Assembly: GCA_025201345.1 (NCBI GenBank)
Contig: JAIXMG010000015.1
Location: 741,445 to 805,444 of the forward strand
Source: Thamnidium elegans
Taxonomy: Eukaryota; Mucoromycota; Mucoromycetes; Mucorales; Mucoraceae
Direction: 5' to 3'
DNA: 64,000 nucleotides
The notes below the pieces were generated by a model. The model made no database searches, was not told the origin of the DNA, and saw only the letters and a list, made by a program, of their open reading frames with translations. Shown piece by piece: positions 12,807 through 22,255 of this stretch; the first letter of the stretch is position 1, and each line of letters starts with the position of its first letter. The translations under genes and the position numbers were made by a program.

Positions 12807-13469
12807 TTATTGTTTCAACTCAACGTAATTTGCTATATTAAAAAAAAAAAGTTAATATATGACAGCTATACATATAAAAAAAACACACAACTTACCAGGG
12901 AATAAACCAACATTTTTACCCTTAGCATCTACGCCTTGCCACCAGTCATCACTAACAAATTCAATTTGTGTAATAGTATCTCCTTCCGTGAATGAAATTT
13001 CATTATCTTCTTCGGCAGTATAATCGTAAAGAGCAACAGCAACATTACCGTCGTTTTTAGAAGCAGCAGCGGCAGGTGCGGGTGGTGTAGGTGCAGCAGG
13101 TGCGGCAGGTGCAACAGGGGCAGCAGGCGCAACAGATGCGGCTGGTGCAACTGGTTCTTGCTCTAAAACTTGAACATAATTGGCAGGGAAAAGACCTTGC
13201 TTCTTACCATCTTCGCTTACACCAAACCACCATCCTTCATCTACTTGATCAATTTGTTGTACTAATTCTCCTTCAGATAATGTCATTTCATTGGCTTCAC
13301 TTGCTTCGTATGCAAATAATACTGTGGCACAGACACCTTGATGAGAGGAAGAAGTAGCGGATGCAAGAGTTGCACCGGCTGCTGCTCCAACAGCGGCATG
13401 AGCTGCACGATCTGCTGTCTTGTTTAATTGAGATTGAAGTTGTTCTTGTTGATGACGCTCCTCTTCCTC

Positions 13470-13543
<74 letters not shown>

Positions 13544-15036
13544 GATGTTGACGTTCTTCTTCTTGTTGTCTAGCCTCTTGTTGACGACGCTCCTCCTCTT
13601 GTCGTTGTTGTTGCTGTTGTTGTTGATGACGACGTTCTTCCTCTTGTTGTCTAGTCTCTTGTTGACGACGTTCTTCTTCTTGCTGTTGTCTAGCCTCTTG
13701 TTGCTGACGCTCTCTTTGACGTTCGTCTTCTTGTTCTTGACGACGTTTATGCTCAGCAGTAGCTAAATCATGTTGGCGATGACGTTCTTGTTCCTCTAAT
13801 CTACGCTCTTCGTCTTCTAACTGACGATTTCTTTCTTCCTCCTCCTCTTGTTGCTGTTGAAGACGATCGTTTTCTTCTTGTTGACTACGATAATTATCTT
13901 CCTCTTGCTGACGTTGATTTTCTTGCTCTTGTTGACGTCTATGATCTTCCTCTTGTTGACGTCTATAATCTTCTTCTTGTTGACGTCTATAATCTTCTTC
14001 TTGTTGACGTTGAGCTGTATCAGGACGTGCAGGAGCTGGAGGTGGTGTATGAGATACCTGTTTAGATTTCTCGATCTCTCGATCACGTACTTCCTTTTCA
14101 TGACGCTCTCGTTCAGCACGAACTGCATTAGCTCCACTATCTTGATTTTGTGCCATGTTCCAACGTTGTTCCATTTTTTTTGGTGCGGTTTGAACAGGTT
14201 TATAATTGGTACCGACTGGTTTAGGTGCATTTTCTTTAGTCATAGATTCACGTTGCATTGCTGCAATATCTGGAACTTCAGTCTTTTTATAAACAGAGTT
14301 CTAAATTATAATATAAGATGGGTTTAGTATTTTTTTTTTTGTATTATTTTTTTTTTTTTTTTACTTACTACGGGTGTTACACGGGATTGAGGTTTTGAAC
14401 TTTCTTTATGAACACTATAGTTTGCGCCTGAAGATTCAGCAACACGCTTCATTATAAGATCAGGTTCAACATCAGCTTCATCACGAGCATTAATTTGAAC
14501 GTGGAAACTCTACATAAACAAAACAAACAAAAAAAGGTCAGTCTTTCTCTCTCTCTCTCTTTCTTTCTTTCTTTTTTTCACTTACCTTGAAAAACTTGGA
14601 CACATCACTTAACTGAGAGTTAAAGAAAGCTTTACGTAACTCGGGAACACCACTACCGCACTGCCAAGGAAAGCTATTAATAAAAATAAAAAGGAAAAGG
14701 AAAAGGAAAAAACGTACCCAACCAATAAAGACAAACTTTGGAAGTTCGGTGTTAGGGTCAATCACTTTAGCATAAGCGAATTGAACTTTACCATCCGAGA
14801 ACTCGTCGTTTAATTCTTCTAACCCACCATCTACATTTAAGAAATTACTTTTAGTTTATTTAAACTACTATAAAAACTCGCTCACACTTACTTCCAGTTT
14901 CTTGAACACGAAGGTCATAAGTTCCTTTATCAAAAGCATATATTAACCAGTTGGTATCGTCTTTTTCACTAATAACTGCTTGATAAGCAGCGTTAAGGTC
15001 ACTTCCATGTGTATTAAAATTAACTTGGAAACTCAT
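12807..15036 (-). CDS. Abp1/drebrin-like actin-binding protein (ADF-H plus two SH3 domains)
   Basis: Six exons (14892-15036, 14718-14830, 14586-14660, 14369-14509, 12896-14300, 12807-12832) give about 634 residues. Residues 1 to about 135 form an ADF-homology domain ([20 protein letters not shown] then [15 protein letters not shown], and [13 protein letters not shown]), which binds F-actin. A long E/R/Q-rich helical segment with a near-pure polyQ run follows. Two SH3 domains close the protein: [20 protein letters not shown] with DEGWWFG and LFPANYV at about 480-540, and [20 protein letters not shown] with DDWWQG and LFPGNYVEL at about 577-634. In yeast, Abp1 links cortical actin patches to endocytosis; that role is likely here. 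Two SH3 domains instead of the single one of yeast Abp1 is notable, although tandem SH3s occur in other fungi. The last exon is only 26 nt and was identified because it completes the SH3 fold. Confidence 0.92.
13470..13544 (-). repeat. (CAA)n coding microsatellite, polyQ
   Basis: About 25 uninterrupted TTG triplets on the plus strand encode a polyglutamine run inside the Abp1-like protein. All units are the same codon (CAA), which marks a slippage-prone array rather than an old, codon-mixed Q-rich segment. Confidence 0.95.
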
Positions 15037-15858
15037 ATTGTATATATATGTATATGTGTATAAAAAGAAAAGGAAAAAAGAAAAATTGTTTGTGTTTTTT
15101 TATTGTTAAATAGTAGCCAGTCTTGGCTTTAAAACGACGTCATGTAAACAAACGTTTTACTGAGTTGTAAAAAGGGAATATCCACCCCTTTTTGACCGCC
15201 ATTATTTCTGTAATAACAACTGCCAAGATTTATTGATATTAGTGTATCGAACACTAAAATAGGTATGTCAGATGTGCTTTAATATTAGAATATTAAACGA
15301 CGTTGAAGTAGTGCCTATGGCCAATGTCTATTAAGGGAACCATTTTCAAATCTAAGGTCGTTCCACTGCTAATTAAAGGCTTTAATGAATGTGTGGCATA
15401 TTTTATTTTTTAACCTCTTGTATGAAACAAGTGGGAACAACATTTTTGGTGTGTTAAAATAAGTCGTACGAAAAATGGGATCTATTCGTTGGAACAGGAA
15501 ATCAATCGCTTATAACATCGTTTTAAACCCACCTGTAGCAAACCCGAAGTAAACTTACTGGAGGCAGATATTGATAATTTATATTTTCCTCCTCCCAAAG
15601 TAAGGTTACCAGCAATTTTAAAAAATTACTAAAACTCAAGTTTGAGAAGGTTAAAAATAAAAGAGCTTTTGTTTATTGCGTGATATAATATACGATAATA
15701 GGGGATGAAAAAATATACATGGTAATGAATTTGCTATGCGCACGGAAGAACATATGTAGTTATTTCATCAAAATTTTGCTGTATAAATGAAGAAAGTGAA
15801 CAGAATAATATGTATTTTTTTTTTCTTTTTTTACTCGCGAAATAAAAAATGAAAAGAC
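15037..15858. other. Intergenic, Abp1-like promoter side
   Basis: No supportable gene. AT-rich sequence between the Abp1-like start codon and the repeat block downstream of the acidic-repeat orphan. Confidence 0.5.
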
Positions 15859-16004
15859 ACAAATCTTGAAGGATTTTTTTTTTTTTTTGGAACAAATCTG
15901 GAAGGATTTCTTTAAACAAATCTCGAAGGGCTTTTAGAACGAATCTCGGAGAACTTTTAGAGCGAATCTCGGAGGAGTTTTAGAACAAATCTCGAAGATT
16001 TTTT
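15859..16004. repeat. 23-bp imperfect tandem repeat, about six units
   Basis: Units start near 15860, 15892, 15916, 15939, 15962 and 15985 and share the core AATCTCGAAGG or AATCTCGGAGG followed by a short T-rich spacer and AGAAC. Spacing is 23-24 bp apart from one unit stretched by a T run. The block ends at the stop codon of the minus-strand orphan gene, so it is that gene's 3' flank. In the orphan's own sense the units would encode leucine/arginine-rich text, so they may be former coding sequence. Confidence 0.75.
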
Positions 16005-16839
16005 ATGTTGAAGAAACAGATCTAGTGAGGAGTTTCTTTTGGCGAGAAAGATTTTGTTTTGGCTTGGAACAAAACCTTTTGAAATAATCCTTTTTTGCTT
16101 GAGACAAAATTTGGAGAGATATGTCGACGACCTTTTGTGGACGCTTTGGAGCAAGAGTTGTATCTTTGAACTCAACAGATAAGTCATCATGATCAATAAA
16201 GCCCCAAGAATTGTCAAAAGTTCTTGCGGGAGGATATTGGGTATCATCTTCATCGATACACGTAGCTGGGGATAAGACATCAGTGTCATATTTATCATAA
16301 ACTTCAATATCATATTCATCGACGTCCATATTATATTCATCCATGTTCATATTAAATTCATCAATATACATATCATATTCATCAATACAGTAATATTCAT
16401 CTTCATCAATACATGTATCTGTGGACAAGATTTCTTCTTCATCACTATCAGTGCCATCTTCAATATAATATGCATTAAAGGTACTTGTCTTTTTGGGACA
16501 AAGGTAATTTTCAATATGCTTTTTTTCTGAGCAAATAAAACTTGTGAAGGCGAAAACTCCACAGGCGAAAGTATGTGTTACATTATCAATAATATTATTG
16601 GTTAATGTCTTCATACCCTCCTTTGGTGGTACAGACTCGTTTACAAGTTCTTGGATAGTCCTAGTTTTGATTGGTGGATTGTAATGAAGTTTAAATTCAG
16701 CGTCTTTTACGTAGGATGCATATTGATGAGAGTCATAGCCACTGGCATAAGCGTGATAATCCTTCAATGAGCTCTTCAAGCTTTCGAAACAGCTGTACAT
16801 ATAACCAATACAACCCCCTAGAGTTGCTCTAGAATCCAT
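16003..16839 (-). CDS. Hypothetical protein with acidic aspartate/tyrosine repeats
   Basis: An uninterrupted 278-codon frame starting with ATG. I do not recognise a family. The first 125 residues are mixed in character, with several cysteines and a hydrophobic stretch (FACGVFAFTSFIC). The middle is very acidic, with an approximate 8-residue period built on variants of DEYDM and NMDEYN, and the motif TCIDED occurs twice. The tail is basic (QNLSRQKKLLTRS). Base composition in the acidic part is repetitive at DNA level (ATCATATTCAT-like units), indicating expansion. No introns were needed, unlike most neighbours, and the gene is immediately followed by a 23-bp tandem repeat. It could be a lineage-specific protein; the length and ATG start make coding likely but not certain. 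Confidence 0.6.
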   Translation of the reverse strand: MDSRATLGGCIGYMYSCFESLKSSLKDYHAYASGYDSHQYASYVKDAEFKLHYNPPIKTRTIQELVNESVPPKEGMKTLTNNIIDNVTHTFACGVFAFTSFICSEKKHIENYLCPKKTSTFNAYYIEDGTDSDEEEILSTDTCIDEDEYYCIDEYDMYIDEFNMNMDEYNMDVDEYDIEVYDKYDTDVLSPATCIDEDDTQYPPARTFDNSWGFIDHDDLSVEFKDTTLAPKRPQKVVDISLQILSQAKKDYFKRFCSKPKQNLSRQKKLLTRSVSST

Positions 16840-17831
16840 AGTTACTAACTTTTTATAAAAAAGATAAAAAGAAAAAGTAGGTGCTTTAAATAAGTTGGTG
16901 TTTTAAAAAAAATCGCTGTAAGATTATAAAGTGAAAATAAAAAGTGACAGCGGTAGTGTTAGTATATAAAAAAAAAGTGAAAATAATAAAGAAGAAAAAA
17001 AAAGATACTTTTTTTTTACCTTGTTGTATTTATATTCAAAGGAAGAATAGGGGATAAAACGCAAGTCCTTTTGACTGTTCTTTGCAAAAAAAAAATTTAG
17101 TGCAATCATATCGATTTCGCAGCACAGGCCATTTTGTCAAAAGAGCTTGAACCTTATAATATTTATTTATTTGTAACGTGAAAAGCCGCATAAGGTTGCT
17201 CTTCGACGTCGTACTTATTTTTCATGCACACATTGCAGCTGTCAAATTATTATTAGTATTAGTATACAGAACAAAATATATCGGATGTACTTTTACACTT
17301 TTATTCATTATAAAAAATAGCAAAAGGGACAGACAGAATGAAGAGCCAAAATGAAACGAATAATTTGAGCTTACCGTCAGCATCTCGTGGTAGACAGAGC
17401 GATACAAAAGTCAGAAGAGTTGGTGATGTGGGTTGTATAAATGGCATAAGTGGCGCAAGTATACATGCGTAGAAGTATGTCTAACTGTAAACAGCCAACA
17501 ATACTCCTTAAAGTTTGATTTGTGTATCCAAGTATAAAAAAATTAATAAATCAAAATGATGTCAGGGTTACGAGATAATGAGCATAGATTCACTTCTTGC
17601 GAAGAATTACTAGAAATTCAAAATTAATTATCGTTTTTTTTACATAAATCAAAGCTGTATTACCGAGAGTATTCACAATCAAACAATTCACTTCCAGAAA
17701 AAAAAAACTGTAAACAGCATGAATTCTTCCTTTCCGAGACTTTACGACTAAGCCAATCAAGTGATGATATATTTCTCAGTTTTTTCTTTTTTCTTTTTTT
17801 CTCTTCTTTCATTCACTTTTTAACAATTACC
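16840..17831. other. Intergenic between divergent orphan and I9-like gene
   Basis: About 1 kb of AT-rich sequence serving as the likely promoter region of both flanking genes. A CCAAT-like GCCAATCAAG lies at about 17753, some 80 bp before the I9-like start codon. Short open frames at 16924-17109 and 17222-17407 (minus) have no motif. Confidence 0.45.
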
Positions 17832-18224
17832 ATGTTACGAATTGCGATTGTTTTACTATTACTTGTTACGCTTATTCAAGGTAAGAAAAAAAAACGTTTT
17901 TTTTTTTTTTCACTGTAACCAACTTGAATAATAAAATAGCTGAAATAAACTATATTATGGCCTTAAAATCCCCTGCTACTGACGAAACATTCAAGCAAGT
18001 AAAAAAAGACGTTGAAGCTGTTGGTGGTAAAGTTAATTACGAGTTTAAAACTGCTTTTAAGGGTGTTCTTGTTCAGTTACCCAATCAAGAATTTACTGCC
18101 TTTAGTTCAAAGTCCTATGTCGATTTCATGGAACCTGATAAATCTAGTAAGTAATATAAATATATATGTTTATATTCAACATATTCCTCTAATTTTTTTC
18201 TTTTACCTAGTTCATATCGCTTAA
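17832..18224 (+). CDS. Secreted inhibitor I9-like protein
   Basis: Exon 1 (17832-17880) encodes a signal peptide of about 17 residues (MLRIAIVLLLLVTLIQA). Exon 2 starts at 17940 after a GT-AG intron and encodes a compact domain: NYIMALKSPATDETFKQVKK, then VEAVGGKVNYEF, FKGVLVQLPN and YVDFMEPDK. This order matches the inhibitor I9 fold found as the propeptide of subtilisins and as free proteinase B inhibitors. No protease domain follows. A strong donor (GTAAGT) at 18148 and acceptor before 18211 would join a last exon ending IHIA; without splicing the frame ends a few codons later at 18154. Either way the mature protein is about 75 residues. Free fungal I9 inhibitors of the Pbi2 type lack a signal peptide, so this one probably acts in the vacuole/secretory route or outside the cell (inference). 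Confidence 0.8.
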
Positions 18225-18405
18225 CTTCTTGACATTAACTGATTTTTTATTATGTCAAAATGCTTATTGTTATAATAAAAGACTTTTGAGTATTTAATTC
18301 TGAGTGATGCAAGATTAAAAAAAGAGAATTCACATGATGGAATATAAACATCATTATAGATGTCTATGCCATCAACATTTATTACTATAACTTTTAAAAA
18401 CATAT

Positions 18406-21233
18406 TTAAAACCTCTTGGGAGTCTTCATACGCATTGGCGTCCATTCTGGTGGTTCCTCTTCTTGAATATCAATTACAGATTCCATATCAAAGTCAGAGT
18501 CATCATCATCAATTCCTCGAATATTAGAACGCTGAGGAGAGTAGACGATTTGGGGTGAATTCATAGGCCTTGAAGGTACACCAGAAGTTGGGAAAGGTGA
18601 TCGAGACATACGATTAACAGAGAGAGGTCGTTGTGGTGAGGGATAATTATCAAAGTTTGGAATTAATTGATCGGGTGTACGCATTGGCGATCCATAAACT
18701 TTACGAGTCGAACTACCTTGATCAGACGGTGTATATTTGAACGTATATGGTGATTGAAAGACCTGTTTGAACTCTTCGTCGTTTGGTGTATAAGATGTAT
18801 TAGGAGTACGAGAAGAGCTTATTGGTTTTGAAGGAGTATGAATGTCGGTAAAAGTTGTACGTTTTGGTGAAAGATCAACAACGCTTTTGCTTGTACTATA
18901 CTCATTACCAGAAATATCGATTATACTTGATTTGCGCGGTAATAATGATGCTGGTTGCGATGATTCTGATTGTGGTGATGCTGGTTGTGGTGATTCTGGT
19001 TGTGGCGGTGACAGAGACGCTGCCTCTACTGGAGATGGACATACTACTTTTGGCGGCGGCGTGGATGCTGCTCTTGGGAGAACAGGCGATTCCGATTGGG
19101 AAGGAGATGAAGGTATGATTTGAGCGGGCAACTTGGGTATAATATAATTAGGGTTAGGCTCAGCACGGCTATTTAATATATGTAAAGCTTGTTGATACAC
19201 CTCTGTAGCATTAGTGGGTTTTTTACTAGGAGTATGTGACGATGAAGGGTAACTTTTAAACTGTGAATATGGCTCAGGCGGGTTTAGTACTTCCCCCGTT
19301 CTTTTTCTTGGGGGTATTTCTGGTCCTTTTGAAAGTTTATTTGCTTCTGGCCGATTAATTTCTTGTCTGACAATAGATACCTTTTCCACGATCTTGTTTT
19401 CTGCATCCTTCTTTTCCGATAAACTTTCATCAAGTTTATGTAATTCATGATTTATTCGATGATAGGGTTCTTTTTTATGACGCTCTTTATCACGAAAGTC
19501 TTTATACCGTTGCTCTCGTTCTAAAAGATGTCTCTGAAGTTTCTCTAGTTTCATACTTTTCTCTTTTTCTAAACGCTTTTCTTCTTCAAAACGTTCCTTT
19601 TCTGCACGCTCTTGCTCGATTAGCTTTTGCTTAATACGTTCTTGCGTAATACGTTCTTGTTTAATACGTTCTTTTTCAACTCGTTCTCGCTCAAGTCGAT
19701 CTTTTTCAATACACTCTTGCGCAAGCCGTTGTTGTTCGAGTTGTTCTTGTTCAAGACGTTCTTTTTCGAGTCGTTCTAGTTCACGTCGATCTCTTTCGAT
19801 ACGGTCTCGTTCAAGTCGTTCTTGTTCAAATCGTTCTTGCTCAATGCGTTCTTTTTCAATACGTTCTTTTTCAATACGTTCTTGCTCAATGCGCTCTCGT
19901 TCAAGTCGCTCTTGTTTACGTCGTTCTTTTTCACGTCGTTCTCTTTCGATGCGTTCTCGTTCAAGCTGTTCTCGCTCAAGTCGTTCTCGCTCAAGTCGTT
20001 CTTGTTCAATGCGTTCTTGTTCAATGCGTTCTTGTTCAATGCGTTCTTGTTCAATGCGTTCTTGTTCAATGCGCTCTCGTTCAAGTCGCTCTCGTTCAAG
20101 TCGTTCTTTTTCACGTCGTTCTCTTTCGATGCGTTCTCTTTCGATGCGTTCTCTTTCGATACGTTCTCGTTCAAGCTGTTCTCGCTCAAGTCGTTCTTGT
20201 TCAATGCGTTCTTGTTCAATGCGTTCTTGTTCAATGCGTTCTTGTTCAATGCGCTCGCGTTCAATGCGCTCTCGTTCAAGTCGCTCTCGCTCAAGTCGTT
20301 CTTGTTCACGCCGTTCTTTTTCAATGCGTTCTCGTTCAAGCCGTTCTTGTTCACGTCGTTCCTGTTCAATACGCGCTTTTTCAATACGTTCTTGTTTCAA
20401 GCGTTCTTTCTCAAGATGCTCTTGCCGTAAACGTTCCTGTTCAATTCGTTCAATTTCTTCTCGTTTTTTTCTTTCATTATAAGCCTTCACATTATGATAT
20501 TGTTGATTTAATTGAGTAACTGTGTTATTTGTCGTAAAAGGGCAGCCGAGACTACAAGGTTGAATTCTTTGTTTTTTAAACTCGATTTGAGAAATTAAAT
20601 CAGCACCATCATCATTCCAGCGTTTTTTTGAGTTTATTGTCTTTAAACATATTTCTTTATATCGATCTGAACTAGCTATACTTTCTTTTATCAAAAAACT
20701 TTTGCTCATTTTTGGATTTGAAGTATCAACTGATTTTGATATATAAAGAAGTGAGTATTTTTAATTTTATAAAGAGCAGTGGTCGTACGATTGGAATTAC
20801 AATTACCTATTTTTTTTTGTTTACCCAAGTTTTCTAAAACAATAGTACTGAAAGCCAATATGATTTTATTAATACTGTCACCTCTACAATCACTAAAATA
20901 ACTTTTTCGTAATGGAACACTTTCAAGTAAGGTGTCGGGTCGTATGTCCGTTAGCCAAGCAAAGGCTCTGGCACGGTATAATAACGAGTCCTTGGTAGAA
21001 GTAATAGGCCATATGTCATGAAATGTTTTTCTTGTCTTTCTTTTGTCCAATTCGTTAAATAAAAAGTAAGTGATCACTTCAAACGCTTTAATGCAATTGG
21101 GTCTTGTTGTAAATGTGTCCTTGTCGATTATAACGTTGGTGTCTTTGCAATGTACTAGTGGGTCAAACCCGAGTAATTTAAGGTTCGTTATAAATAGTTC
21201 TTCGGGTTTGTTTGAGCTGCCACGTCGCTGCAT
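18406..21233 (-). CDS. HAUS6: HAUS6-like augmin subunit with very long charged helix
   Basis: Two exons, 20825-21233 and 18406-20729, join in frame to about 910 residues. The first 140 residues resemble the HAUS6 N-terminal domain: [43 protein letters not shown], and [24 protein letters not shown]6 belongs to the eight-subunit augmin complex, which recruits gamma-tubulin to spindle microtubules and has been described in some filamentous fungi. Residues about 225-525 are an almost perfect five-residue repeat of the [10 protein letters not shown] type, likely a single alpha-helix or coiled coil. The tail is proline/serine-rich with several SPxR or TP sites that could be CDK targets, and an acidic stretch ([11 protein letters not shown]). 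Outside the N-terminal domain nothing is diagnostic, so the HAUS6 name rests on that part alone. A further upstream start cannot be excluded. Confidence 0.72.
19560..20450 (-). repeat. 15-bp coding repeat array (ERxEx helix)
   Basis: Dozens of degenerate 15-bp units related to TCAATGCGTTCTTGT run through the HAUS6-like coding sequence; each encodes one five-residue helix repeat. Some blocks, such as those around 20005-20065 and 20200-20250, are nearly identical units in tandem, indicating recent expansion. Confidence 0.9.
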
Positions 21234-22255
21234 ATTGGCAAGAAGAAGGAGAGTAATAAAAAGCTAAAGAAGTGTACATACTTCAAAAAAAATGGGTTTA
21301 AACACTTGTAAAAAAAAAAAAAAAAATTGACCACTGAGCGCCAACTAAGCCGTCCCAGCTATACAGTAAAAACGAGAAGCGATAAAAAAAAAAGATTACT
21401 CTAACAAATATGAGATGCGTGGGTATATAATGTGTGTCGATACTGTATAAACAACAAGACCCAGATACGTTTTAATGATCAGACTTTTTTTTTTTTTCTA
21501 ATTATCATTTCTTTAAATTTTTTTTTTTTTTTTTTATAAAAAAAAGATCGCCCTCCCCTATAAAATTGGAAGGATACTAACCACACTGCTTGAAAAAAAA
21601 GATCAAATAAAGTGCTTAGTATACAATGAAATCTAGTACAAAGCACGGACGTATAACGACGTTACGCTATTTATTTTCACAAACGAGTTGAATAGCTGTA
21701 TCCCATGAGGCTAATCTCCAACAAAACAATTTCTGTCCCTATCAAAAGAGAAAAAAAAAACTTTACTGCTGTATAAAATTTAATTGAAGTGAGTTCTTGA
21801 AGTATGGTTGATTCGCGTAATACTCGAAAAAAAAAAACTCATACTTTTTTTTACTGTCAATTAGGTGGCTTTACAGTCGTTCCAAAGTAAATCAAGTTTT
21901 ATTCTGTATTGACTTTGGTAGTGAATCTTGATAAAAAAAAATATATATACTTTAAATATTTCGTCTCGAAAGGAAGGCGGGTACTTCTTTAAAAAAAAAA
22001 AAAAAAAAAAAAAAGTGTGAGAAAATAAAGACCCTCGTCTTCTTTTGGTTAGTTTGGGGGGGAGTGTAAGAAAATGATAAATTACACACTACCAAACTAC
22101 TTTATTCCCAGGTTTTAGTAGCAGGATGCTGACGAATACCAACATACTTTTTAGACTAACTTTACATTTGACATATATTTGACGTAACATACTTATTTAT
22201 TTTTAATATTTACAAAAAAGGGGGAAGAAAGAATTTTTTTTTTAAAAAAAAAAAT
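21234..22255. other. Intergenic with long A/T homopolymers
   Basis: About 1 kb without a supportable gene. It holds many A or T runs, including a run of about 24 A near 21990, and a T10A11 tract at 22234-22254 that abuts the stop codon of the next minus-strand gene. Confidence 0.55.

Noticed and set aside
13361..13766. Leucine- or valine-rich plus-strand open frames
   Set aside because: Antisense shadows of the polyQ and E/R/Q-rich coding region.
19560..20450. Regular short repeats suggestive of a CRISPR array
   Set aside because: Units are 15 bp, degenerate, have no unique spacers and encode a helix repeat in frame; the genome is eukaryotic.
19822..20482. Long open frames on the plus strand rich in Ser/Arg or Phe/Leu
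   Set aside because: They are antisense shadows of the 15-bp coding repeats of the HAUS6-like gene.
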